Below are positions 1 to 7,137 of a stretch of DNA of 64,000 nt, piece by piece. The notes beneath the pieces are model-generated. The model had not been told where the DNA came from. It did not search any database and worked only from the letters and a program-made list of their open reading frames with translations. Position 1 is the first letter of the stretch, and the number at the start of each line of letters is the position of its first letter. Source of the stretch: Psychroflexus aurantiacus (lineage in GTDB: Bacteria; Bacteroidota; Bacteroidia; Flavobacteriales; Flavobacteriaceae); NCBI RefSeq assembly GCF_010820555.1, contig NZ_JAAIKD010000006.1, positions 23,296 through 87,295 of the forward strand, written 5' to 3'. The position numbers were made by a program, and so were the translations under genes.

Positions 1-622
1 GTAATTCCATAGTTCCGTTTTTAATATCCTTTCGCATCCAGAAAAAATCTTCCTCTTGTTTGGCATAGCGATAGGCTGAGGGGAACAGCATGCTGATGCC
101 CAGCGATTTTTCGAGGACGTCTACGGGTTTAGGAGACTTTCGCATGCGTCGTCTTTTCTCCTTGAGTTCCGTTTTTTCAAATACGTTTAAAAACTTTAAG
201 GCGTTGTTTTCCAGTTCAGCGATGATAGATTCAGAATCTGGACCTGCCACGATAATGCCTGTTTGTGGTTTAGCAAAAGAGTCCAGCAGGATTTGATGTC
301 CCGTCTGTTCAGATTGTTCAATCTTCAAAAATGTTCTGTTCCTTCTGGCAAACCCGTTAAAAGCTTGCGGGGGTATCTGGTTAAGGGCATACTTCGGCTC
401 CTGTTGTGGTAAACCTAGGGCGTCAGCTGCAAAAATACTTCTTATCTGCTCCCCGATAGAATCCTGCCACAGCTCATTTGTGATGACTACATTGAGACTG
501 TTTAGGTTTCCGGAAGATTCTGCCTTGTAAGCGGTACCGCTTGTGTCAGCACAGGAGTAAACGAAAAGTAAAAGGAGTGTTGTTAAGCTAAATCTTTTTA
601 AAAAGCGTAAAGTTATTTGCAT
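1..622 (-). CDS. DUF4837 family lipoprotein (3' end beyond the window)
   Basis: Reading leftward from ATG at 622 the product begins with a short basic stretch, a hydrophobic segment and the lipobox-like LLFVYSC, so Cys24 is the likely lipidated residue. The body carries phrases that I associate with the flavobacterial DUF4837 family: a GNLNSLNVVITNELW segment, then GLPQQEPKYALNQIPP and a following stretch around FARRNRTFLKI. About 207 residues are present and the C-terminus lies off the left edge. Function is unknown; the family is a predicted periplasm-facing lipoprotein. A hairpin lies 16 bases upstream of the start. The assignment rests on recognition by eye. Confidence 0.8.
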   Translation of the reverse strand, partial: MQITLRFLKRFSLTTLLLLFVYSCADTSGTAYKAESSGNLNSLNVVITNELWQDSIGEQIRSIFAADALGLPQQEPKYALNQIPPQAFNGFARRNRTFLKIEQSEQTGHQILLDSFAKPQTGIIVAGPDSESIIAELENNALKFLNVFEKTELKEKRRRMRKSPKPVDVLEKSLGISMLFPSAYRYAKQEEDFFWMRKDIKNGTMEL

Positions 623-637
623 TTTTGATGTTTTAAG

Positions 638-656
638 TTGGATAAGCTTTATCCAA
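638..656. promoter_or_regulatory. Small perfect hairpin upstream of the DUF4837 gene
   Basis: Two 8-base arms (TTGGATAA and TTATCCAA) flank a 3-base loop. It lies between two minus-strand genes, 16 bases before the DUF4837 start. There is no T-run on either side, so it looks more like an operator or mRNA 5' structure than a terminator. Confidence 0.35.
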
Positions 657-694
657 TATTGTTCCAAAAATACATTTCTTTCTATTTAAGTTGC

Positions 695-1216
695 CTAGCT
701 TGCCAAATAATTCATGAGTTTGAATTTATGCTCCTGGATAAACCTGTCTAGTCTTTGATTCCAAAAGGGAACATCTTTATAAAAGTCAACACAATCCTCC
801 AGTGTTTTTTGCTCGATTAGCTGAGGGATGATAAAGGTTTCGAAATCACGTTTAATCAGGTTTAAAAACTCTTCTGTATTATCTCCAGTCTTAATACAGT
901 ATCCTATGCTGTTTTTGAATTTGTGAAATTGAAGCTCTTCCGGGAGATAACAATCCTGAGAAACGCAAACAGCCAGTTCAGTAATTTCAGGTCGTTTTTT
1001 ATCAGACTTCGTAATTGGAGGGATCATCAGACCAAGATTTATTCTAAAATCAATTTTATCCTCTGTGGACCACCAGTATTTCTGTACAGTGAGCACCAAA
1101 GAAAATTCCTCTGAAGACTTCCACCAAATCTCTCCATCATTTTTGAAATTAGCTTTGAACATAAGTGGTTTTAAGACTTCATTTTCCATTTTTTGTAATA
1201 ATTCTATTGCTTTCAT
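695..1216 (-). CDS. DUF4304-like protein
   Basis: A 173-residue soluble protein without signal peptide or membrane segment. The N-terminal half reads as an amphipathic helix followed by KANFKNDGEIWWKSSEEF and several beta strands, which resembles the DUF4304 pattern (a domain often met as a stand-alone protein in Bacteroidota and Firmicutes). I see no catalytic motif. A promoter-like TACTTTTG lies at 1246..1239 on the same strand, about 22 bases before the ATG, so it probably has its own promoter. The family call is tentative; the ORF itself is convincing because of its length and normal codon use. Confidence 0.65.
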   Translation of the reverse strand: MKAIELLQKMENEVLKPLMFKANFKNDGEIWWKSSEEFSLVLTVQKYWWSTEDKIDFRINLGLMIPPITKSDKKRPEITELAVCVSQDCYLPEELQFHKFKNSIGYCIKTGDNTEEFLNLIKRDFETFIIPQLIEQKTLEDCVDFYKDVPFWNQRLDRFIQEHKFKLMNYLAS

Positions 1217-1238
1217 AGTTAAGAGATTTTGACTTATT

Positions 1239-1246
1239 CAAAAGTA
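1239..1246 (-). promoter_or_regulatory. -7 promoter element for the DUF4304-like gene
   Basis: On the minus strand this reads TACTTTTG, matching the Bacteroidota -7 consensus TAnnTTTG, 22 bases upstream of the start at 1216. No clear -33 TTG was found at the usual distance. Confidence 0.45.
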
Positions 1247-1265
1247 TAAGCCTTCTTCGGTTTAT

Positions 1266-1315
1266 ATTTACGGTTAACCCGTAAACTTGGTGCGGTAAAA
1301 CCGCATTTTTTTTTT
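1266..1315 (+). terminator. Orphan double hairpin with a ten-T tract
   Basis: A first hairpin pairs TTTACGG with CCGTAAA. A second pairs TGCGGT (1291-1296) with ACCGCA (1300-1305) and runs directly into ten T residues (1306-1315). This is a textbook intrinsic terminator for plus-strand transcription, but no plus-strand gene precedes it; the gene to the left is on the other strand. It may end an unannotated short transcript. Confidence 0.6.
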
Positions 1316-1421
1316 AGGACTAAAACAATCCCTAATTTTTATTCAAACCTTAAAATCATTCTTTATCTCCTATTGCGATAGGAGATTTAAAATTCTTTAT
1401 TCCCAACTGCTTTAAAAACAG

Positions 1422-1429
1422 TATCTTTG
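1422..1429 (+). promoter_or_regulatory. -7 promoter element for the pseudouridine synthase gene
   Basis: TATCTTTG matches TAnnTTTG and lies 14 bases before the ATG at 1444, implying a very short 5' leader. No convincing -33 TTG at the expected distance. Confidence 0.45.
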
Positions 1430-1443
1430 CGCAAATTTTGAAA

Positions 1444-2262
1444 ATGAAAGACTCAGATAAACATAAAGACCCGAGCAAAAAGAATTCTAGAAATAAATTT
1501 AGTAAAAAGGAAGTTGCTCAATCTAAAGTAGATAAGCAGATCAAAAACCCTAAGGCAGGCATGCGTCTTAATAAATACATCTCTAATTCTGGGGTGTGTT
1601 CGCGAAGAGATGCCGACATTTATATAAAGTCGGGGAATGTCACCGTGAATGGAAAGGTGATTACCGAAATGGGGCATCAGGTGATGCTGGACGATGAGGT
1701 TAAATTTGACGGAAGATTAATCAATCCTGAACCCAAATCCTATGTGCTTTTGAATAAGCCTAAAGGATTTTATGTGACGGGGAGTTATGAAAAAGGCAAA
1801 TTAACTGCCCTGGATTTGGTTCAGAATGCTTCCAAAGCTAAATTAGCTCCAGTTGGTAAATTAGACACCAGTGCCATGGGCTTGATTCTCTTTACCAATG
1901 ATGGCACCCTGGCCAAAAAATTATCCGGACATAAAAACGGTGTTCGCCAGATTTACCAGGTGGAATTGACCAAGCCTCTGAAAGAGCAGGATTTGGAAGT
2001 CATAAAGGATGGCCCCTTCATAGAAGGGTCTAAGGTAAAGATCGAGGAAGCTTCCTATGTAGATAACAGGCCTAAAAATATTATCGGGCTGGAGCTGAGA
2101 AGTCAGCGTGCTCATATTGTACAGCGTATCTTTAAAAAGCTGGGTTACGAAATTGAAAAACTGGATCGGGTGGTCTATGCCAATCTTGATAAGAAAAATG
2201 TACCAAGAGGCCACTACCGCATTCTTACAAAGCAGGAAGTCATCAATCTGGGGATGGTTTAA
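1444..2262 (+). CDS. S4-domain pseudouridine synthase, RsuA/RluB/RluE/RluF family
   Basis: After a lysine-rich tail of about 38 residues comes an S4 RNA-binding domain (MRLNKYISNSGVCSRRDAD) and then the synthase domain. The catalytic aspartate is in GKLDTSAMGL (about residue 141 from this ATG) followed by FTNDG. These enzymes isomerise uridine in rRNA. I chose ATG 1444 over an in-frame TTG six bases earlier. Odd: two usually conserved places are altered. GRLD(R/x)xTxGL reads GKLDTSAMGL, and the basic motif normally like RNRIVRRIF reads QRAHIVQRIF. This may be a divergent paralogue with a different target or reduced activity. The remaining C-terminal LDRVVYANL segment is normal. Confidence 0.85.
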   Translation: MKDSDKHKDPSKKNSRNKFSKKEVAQSKVDKQIKNPKAGMRLNKYISNSGVCSRRDADIYIKSGNVTVNGKVITEMGHQVMLDDEVKFDGRLINPEPKSYVLLNKPKGFYVTGSYEKGKLTALDLVQNASKAKLAPVGKLDTSAMGLILFTNDGTLAKKLSGHKNGVRQIYQVELTKPLKEQDLEVIKDGPFIEGSKVKIEEASYVDNRPKNIIGLELRSQRAHIVQRIFKKLGYEIEKLDRVVYANLDKKNVPRGHYRILTKQEVINLGMV

Positions 2263-2368
2263 TAAATGAGCCCTTCTGTACATGTGCTGAAATTTACTAA
2301 CTTACTGGAAATTTTCATTTTATGACAGGCTTTTTGATAAGCAGATGTTCTAATTTTGGAAATACACA

Positions 2369-2405
2369 ACTTATAAATCCTACTCATATAGTGGGATTTA
2401 TAAGT
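2369..2405. promoter_or_regulatory. Long AT-rich hairpin upstream of the DUF2490 gene
   Basis: The 15-base arms at 2369-2383 and 2391-2405 are complementary except for one position that can form a wobble pair; the loop is seven bases. It lies 32 bases before the start at 2438 and has no T-tract, so it may be an operator or leader structure, or a weak terminator for the upstream gene. Confidence 0.45.
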
Positions 2406-2437
2406 TATATAGAGTTCTCTAGAAAATTTTAATTCTA

Positions 2438-3172
2438 ATGAGGAAGTCCCTTTTAATCTGCCTTGTGATCTTGCTTTCGGCGTTTTACACAAAAGATGCT
2501 CTGGCACAAAAAAATGTGAAAACCCAGGAGTTGCTCTGGACCCGTTTTGCTCTTGAAGCGAAACTCTCTGAAAATTACCAGATCCATCAGGAACTGGAAG
2601 AAAGAACCTACTGGTTCCCCTGGCGACAACACCAGTTTCTGTCTAGAACCTATTTGAGAAGAGAACTTGGGAAGGGCTGGAATGCGGGACTTGGGTTCAC
2701 TTATTTCCTTCAGGCTTTGCCAAATGATCCCGAGATAACCGATTATACAAACCGGACGGAGTTGCGACCCCAGCTAGAGATTGCTTATAAGCAAATACTT
2801 TCTGAAAAAATAGAGTTACATCATCGCTACTGGAGTGAATTTAGATTTTTTGAGAAATCTGATAATGCCTTTGAATATGGAAATAACAGAACCCGATATA
2901 AACTTGAATTAAGATATGCACTTACACCGAAAATAACTCTAAAAGCTTTTGATGAAATACATATCAATTTGGGGAACAAGATTGTTCAAAATGTATTTAA
3001 TCAAAACCGATACGGGGGTAGCCTTTTGTATATGCTGAAAGACAATTTTGGTGTTGAATTAGGTTATTTGAATTGGTTTCAGCAACAAGAATCAGGGGTT
3101 GATTTTTATAATCGTCATATCCTGAGATTTACCGTCAGATATGCTTTCTCTGGGAAAAAATCCAGGTCTTAA
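2438..3172 (+). CDS. DUF2490 family outer-membrane protein
   Basis: A 244-residue protein with a signal peptide (cleavage probably after ALAQ, about residue 23). The mature part alternates aromatic and charged residues in beta strands (LLWTRFALEAKLSENYQIH, then LEERTYWFPWRQHQFLSRTY), typical of DUF2490, predicted to form a small outer-membrane beta barrel. It ends in a strand (ILRFTVRYAFSG) plus a short basic tail. Function is not known. It is a single gene flanked by hairpins at 2369-2405 and 3213-3229. Confidence 0.75.
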   Translation: MRKSLLICLVILLSAFYTKDALAQKNVKTQELLWTRFALEAKLSENYQIHQELEERTYWFPWRQHQFLSRTYLRRELGKGWNAGLGFTYFLQALPNDPEITDYTNRTELRPQLEIAYKQILSEKIELHHRYWSEFRFFEKSDNAFEYGNNRTRYKLELRYALTPKITLKAFDEIHINLGNKIVQNVFNQNRYGGSLLYMLKDNFGVELGYLNWFQQQESGVDFYNRHILRFTVRYAFSGKKSRS

Positions 3173-3212
3173 AATTTAACATTTTAAAGCTTTTTACTTC
3201 TGTCAAAATAAG

Positions 3213-3229
3213 TTTCATTTGTAATGAAA
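3213..3229 (+). terminator. Weak hairpin after the DUF2490 gene
   Basis: TTTCATT and AATGAAA flank a TGT loop, 40 bases after the stop at 3172. No T-tract follows, so termination activity is doubtful. Confidence 0.25.
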
Positions 3230-3381
3230 TTAAACCTTAACATTTGACTTCACATATGAAGTTTTGCACAGAATGCCAGAATTCAATTCCTTCCCTGTCA
3301 CCTTTAAATTTTGCTAAGGTTGCTATTCTTTCCTAATACACATATTTTTTTCTTAACTTTAAAGCTAATAATTAGTTATAA

Positions 3382-4782
3382 ATGAACACAAAGTACATTG
3401 ACCTAATAAGCCAAACCTATGATTTTCCTCAAGATGAATTCACGCTCAATGGCGACCAGCTCAAGTTTCATGATATAGACCTGATGGATTTGGTCGAGAA
3501 ATTTGGAGCTCCGCTGAAATTCACTTACCTGCCTAAAATTTCCGAGAATATTCGTCGCGCTCAAAAATGGTTTCAGGATGCTATAGAAAAGCATGAGTAT
3601 AAAGGAACTTATAATTATTGCTACTGCACCAAAAGTTCACACTTTAAGCATGTGCTGGATGAAGCTTTAAAGAATGATATTCATATTGAAACTTCATCAG
3701 CTTTCGATATTGATATTGTAAACAGACTGAAGGAAAAAGGCAAGATAACCAAAGATACCTACGTGATTTGTAATGGATTTAAAAGAGATCAATACATTTC
3801 CAATATTACCAAACTTATCAATTCTGGACAGCAAAACTGTATTCCCGTTATCGATAACTATGAAGAGATAGCCTTACTTACCAAAGATATCGATAAGGAT
3901 TTCAAAATCGGAATCAGAATCGCTTCTGAAGAAGAACCCAAATTCGAATTTTATACGTCCAGGTTAGGAATAGGTTATAAAAATATCGTTCCGTTTTATG
4001 AAGATCAAATCAAGAATAATGATCAGGTCGAGCTGAAGATGCTTCACTTTTTTATCAACACGGGCATTAGGGATAATGCTTACTATTGGAATGAGCTGCA
4101 AAAGTGTTTACGCGTGTACACGCGATTGAAAAAAGTGTGTCCAAGTGTTGATAGTCTTAATATTGGGGGTGGATTTCCTATCAAAAATTCTTTGGCTTTT
4201 GAATATGATTATGAATATATGATCGATGAAATCATCAACCAAATCAAACTGACCTGCGAAGAAGAGGATGTTCCTGTTCCGCATATTTTTACTGAATTTG
4301 GAAGCTATACCGTAGGCGAAAGTGGGGGAGCTATCTATGAAGTTTTATATCAAAAACAACAAAACGATCGGGAGAAATGGAATATGATTAATTCCTCGTT
4401 TATCACCACGTTGCCCGATTCCTGGGCGATAAGCAAACGCTTCATCATGCTTGCTGTGAATAGATGGCAGGACAGGTATGAGCGTGTTTTGCTGGGAGGA
4501 TTAACCTGCGATAGTGACGATTATTACAATTCTGAACAAAACATGAATGCCATTTATCTTCCGAAATATGAAAAGGAAAATCCGCTTTACATCGGGTTTT
4601 TCAACACGGGAGCCTATCAGGAAAGCATCGGAGGTTTTGGTGGACTACAACACTGTTTAATTCCAAGCCCCAAACATGTTTTAATACAAAAAAACGACGA
4701 CGGAAGTCTGTCGACAGAACTATTTAGCGAACAACAAAAAAGTGAAGATTTACTCAAAATTTTAGGTTATCATGGCATCTAA
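3382..4782 (+). CDS. speA: Biosynthetic arginine decarboxylase (PLP fold III, short form)
   Basis: Decarboxylates arginine to agmatine, the first step of the agmatine route to putrescine. The 466-residue protein has the alanine-racemase-like barrel with the PLP lysine in YCYCTKSSHF (Lys84), a glycine-rich NIGGGFP phosphate-binding loop, and the C-terminal catalytic cysteine in GGLTCDSDD (Cys376). It is shorter than the roughly 650-residue enterobacterial SpeA and of the form usual in Bacteroidota. It overlaps the agmatinase gene by 11 bases, so the two are almost certainly one transcript. Ornithine or diaminopimelate decarboxylase are the alternatives, but the adjacent agmatinase strongly favours arginine. 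Confidence 0.9.
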   Translation: MNTKYIDLISQTYDFPQDEFTLNGDQLKFHDIDLMDLVEKFGAPLKFTYLPKISENIRRAQKWFQDAIEKHEYKGTYNYCYCTKSSHFKHVLDEALKNDIHIETSSAFDIDIVNRLKEKGKITKDTYVICNGFKRDQYISNITKLINSGQQNCIPVIDNYEEIALLTKDIDKDFKIGIRIASEEEPKFEFYTSRLGIGYKNIVPFYEDQIKNNDQVELKMLHFFINTGIRDNAYYWNELQKCLRVYTRLKKVCPSVDSLNIGGGFPIKNSLAFEYDYEYMIDEIINQIKLTCEEEDVPVPHIFTEFGSYTVGESGGAIYEVLYQKQQNDREKWNMINSSFITTLPDSWAISKRFIMLAVNRWQDRYERVLLGGLTCDSDDYYNSEQNMNAIYLPKYEKENPLYIGFFNTGAYQESIGGFGGLQHCLIPSPKHVLIQKNDDGSLSTELFSEQQKSEDLLKILGYHGI

Positions 4783-5650
4783 AACAAATTATGCAGGAAT
4801 TCCAGACAAGTATGCACGTATCGACGAGGCGAAAGTCGTTTTAATTCCAGTTCCTTATGACGGAACAAGTTCTTGGCAAAAAGGAGCAGACAAGGGGCCG
4901 CAGGCTTTCCTGGAAGCTTCAGAAAACATGGAGTTGTTCGACATAGAAACCCGAACAGAAGTTTATAAAAAAGGCATCTATCTGGCTCCGCCCGTGTCTG
5001 AAAATTCTTCGCCGGAGAAAATGGTAGAAGCGGTTCACAAGACGACCAAAAACTACATCAACCAGGATAAGTTTGTGACTATTTTTGGTGGCGAGCATTC
5101 GGTGTCCATTGGAACCATACGGGCTTTTCATGAGCACTTCCAGGACTTAACGGTAGTTCAGATCGATGCGCATGCAGATTTAAGGCCTTCCTATGAAGGC
5201 AGTACCTGCAACCATGCCTGTGCGGTTCATGAAGCCAGTAAAAAAGGGAATCTGATTCAGGTGGGAATTCGTTCTATGGATGAGTCTGAATTGGAACACA
5301 TGGATGAAAACCGCGTCTATTTTGCTCACGATCTTTACGAAGACTGGACAGAGGATGCTATCGGGCAGATGACTCCCAATGTATTTATTACCATAGACCT
5401 GGACGCTTTCGATCCTTCTATCATGCCTTCTACAGGAACTCCGGAGCCCGGAGGTCTGTTTTGGTATGAAACCCTGGAATTTCTGAAGGAAATTTTCAAA
5501 AAGAAAAATGTAGTCGGTTTCGATATCGTGGAACTTTGTCCAAATGAAGTGGATAAGTCTTCAGACTTTCTGGCTGCTAAGCTGTATTATAAAATGCTGA
5601 GCTATAAATTCAAATATGAAAATGCTTCTGAAGAAGAAGAGGAGGATTAG
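4772..5650 (+). CDS. speB: Agmatinase (ureohydrolase family)
   Basis: Hydrolyses agmatine to putrescine and urea with a binuclear manganese centre. All metal-binding motifs are present: GGEHSVS (His109), DAHAD (Asp132, His134, Asp136) and IDLDAFDPS (Asp209, Asp211), and the GTPEPGG loop follows. Length (292) is normal. It overlaps speA by 11 bases. The C-terminus ends in a run of glutamates. The arginase alternative is less likely given the neighbouring arginine decarboxylase and the absence of ornithine genes here. Confidence 0.92.
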   Translation: MASKTNYAGIPDKYARIDEAKVVLIPVPYDGTSSWQKGADKGPQAFLEASENMELFDIETRTEVYKKGIYLAPPVSENSSPEKMVEAVHKTTKNYINQDKFVTIFGGEHSVSIGTIRAFHEHFQDLTVVQIDAHADLRPSYEGSTCNHACAVHEASKKGNLIQVGIRSMDESELEHMDENRVYFAHDLYEDWTEDAIGQMTPNVFITIDLDAFDPSIMPSTGTPEPGGLFWYETLEFLKEIFKKKNVVGFDIVELCPNEVDKSSDFLAAKLYYKMLSYKFKYENASEEEEED

Positions 5651-5941
5651 ATTTTTAGATACTAGAGGTTGGATATTAGGCTTTAGACACCAGATATAAC
5701 ACACAAAAGCTTAGGTTATCCATAGCTACCATAGAAACTATAGAATCAACAGCAGCCATAGAATCAACATCAAAAACGGCAAGCATAGAAGTAAAGAACA
5801 GAGAGAAAAGAATAAGGAGAACCAAGATGCAGGAACCAGGACTTTAATTATTTTAAATTTATTGGCTACGGTCTTTTTTTCTTTGTTCCCCATTCTTTTT
5901 TCTATAGGATAGTCTAAGATTTTAAAATAAAACACACAACC
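5651..5941. repeat. Degenerate low-complexity spacer with A/G-rich inverted repeat
   Basis: Between speB and the DHS-family gene are 291 bases with no credible ORF. The left part contains imprecise repeats of TTAGATACTAGA-like words. The right part has an A/G-rich stretch (about 5788-5825, with AGTAAAGAAC and GAGAAAAGAATAAG) and a T/C-rich stretch (about 5868-5908) that is its approximate inverse complement. Similar A/G-rich words recur at 63788-63906. Confidence 0.5.
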
Positions 5942-6910
5942 ATGAATAAACCCATTTCAGACTTTATAGAAAAATATTACTTACACTTTAACGCGGCGAG
6001 TCTGGTCGATGCGGCCAAGGCTTACGAAAAACAACTGGAAGGTGGTTCCAAAATGCTGGTATCCCTTGCCGGGGCTATGAGTACTGCCGAACTGGGAAAG
6101 ATATTCGCTGAAATAATTCGTCAGGATAAAGTGCATATCGTCTCCTGTACAGGGGCTAACCTGGAAGAGGATATCATGAACCTGGTAGCGCACTCCCATT
6201 ACAAACGCGTGCCAAACTACCGGGATTTGACACCTCAGGATGAATGGAAATTGCTGGAAAAAGGGCTTAACCGTGTGACCGATACCTGTATTCCGGAAGA
6301 AGAAGCTTTTAGACGCTTGCAAAAGCATATCGTAAAGATCTGGAAAGATGCAGAAGCTAAAGGCGAGCGGTATTTCCCTCATGAATACATGTATAAACTT
6401 TTGCTTTCGGGAGTTCTGGAAGAGTATTATGAAATAGACCTGAAGGATTCCTGGATGTATGCGGCAGCAGAGAAAAATTTACCAATCGTTGTGCCGGGAT
6501 GGGAAGACAGTACGATGGGAAATATTTTTGCCAGCTACGTGATGAAAGGAGAGCTGAAAGCTTCCACCGTTAAATCCGGAATTGAATACATGACGTTTCT
6601 GGCCGACTGGTACACCGATAATTCCAAGGATGGCATCGGTTTTTTCCAGATAGGAGGAGGTATTGCAGGGGACTTCCCTATCTGTGTGGTGCCTATGCTG
6701 TATCAGGATATGGAGAGAACCGACACGCCGTTCTGGAATTACTTCTGTCAGATTTCAGACTCGACCACCAGTTATGGTTCCTACTCCGGAGCGGTTCCCA
6801 ACGAAAAAATAACCTGGGGTAAACTGGATATCGATACCCCTAAATTTATCATAGAGAGCGATGCTACTATCGTTGCTCCCCTTATATTTGCTTACCTACT
6901 GGAAATGTAA
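5942..6910 (+). CDS. speY: Deoxyhypusine-synthase-family protein, probable homospermidine synthase
   Basis: A 322-residue member of the deoxyhypusine synthase (DHS) family. It has the N-terminal SLAGAMST segment, the NAD-binding SCTGANLEED region, the IVVPGWEDSTMGN and IGGGIAGDFPI segments, and ITWGKL with the enamine-forming lysine conserved (Lys294). Bacteria have no eIF5A to modify. A cyanobacterial homologue (SpeY of Anabaena) makes homospermidine from putrescine and spermidine-type donors, and flavobacteria are known for homospermidine. Placement directly after speA-speB supports that role here. The gap of 291 bases leaves it open whether it shares their transcript. Family call is firm; reaction is inferred. 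Confidence 0.82.
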   Translation: MNKPISDFIEKYYLHFNAASLVDAAKAYEKQLEGGSKMLVSLAGAMSTAELGKIFAEIIRQDKVHIVSCTGANLEEDIMNLVAHSHYKRVPNYRDLTPQDEWKLLEKGLNRVTDTCIPEEEAFRRLQKHIVKIWKDAEAKGERYFPHEYMYKLLLSGVLEEYYEIDLKDSWMYAAAEKNLPIVVPGWEDSTMGNIFASYVMKGELKASTVKSGIEYMTFLADWYTDNSKDGIGFFQIGGGIAGDFPICVVPMLYQDMERTDTPFWNYFCQISDSTTSYGSYSGAVPNEKITWGKLDIDTPKFIIESDATIVAPLIFAYLLEM

Positions 6911-6932
6911 GAAGAATGAAGACAGCATAGAA

Positions 6933-6990
6933 CCTTCAGAATTCATCTTTACTTAGGACGCTGGTTTAGGGTGAAGGTGAATTCTGAAAG
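6933..6990. repeat. Imperfect 20-base inverted repeat
   Basis: Arms at 6933-6952 and 6971-6990 are complementary apart from one mismatch and two G.U-type positions, around an 18-base loop. It follows the DHS-family gene by 22 bases. No T-tract follows. It could be a processing/stability hairpin or a remnant of a dispersed palindromic repeat. Confidence 0.5.
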
Positions 6991-7137
6991 TTTGAGGTCT
7001 TATACCACATAAAGCTTACGGATATCAAAATCCGAAGAAACCCTTAAAAATGTCTTCTGAATCTGACTCCAGATTTGTTGCTGGTAGCTTGCTGCAACTG
7101 AATTGAAAATAAACATTAAAATAATTTTACTCTCCAC

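Noticed and set aside
5942..6910. True deoxyhypusine synthase acting on eIF5A
   Set aside because: No eIF5A exists in bacteria, and the gene follows putrescine-forming enzymes; a homospermidine-type reaction is more reasonable.
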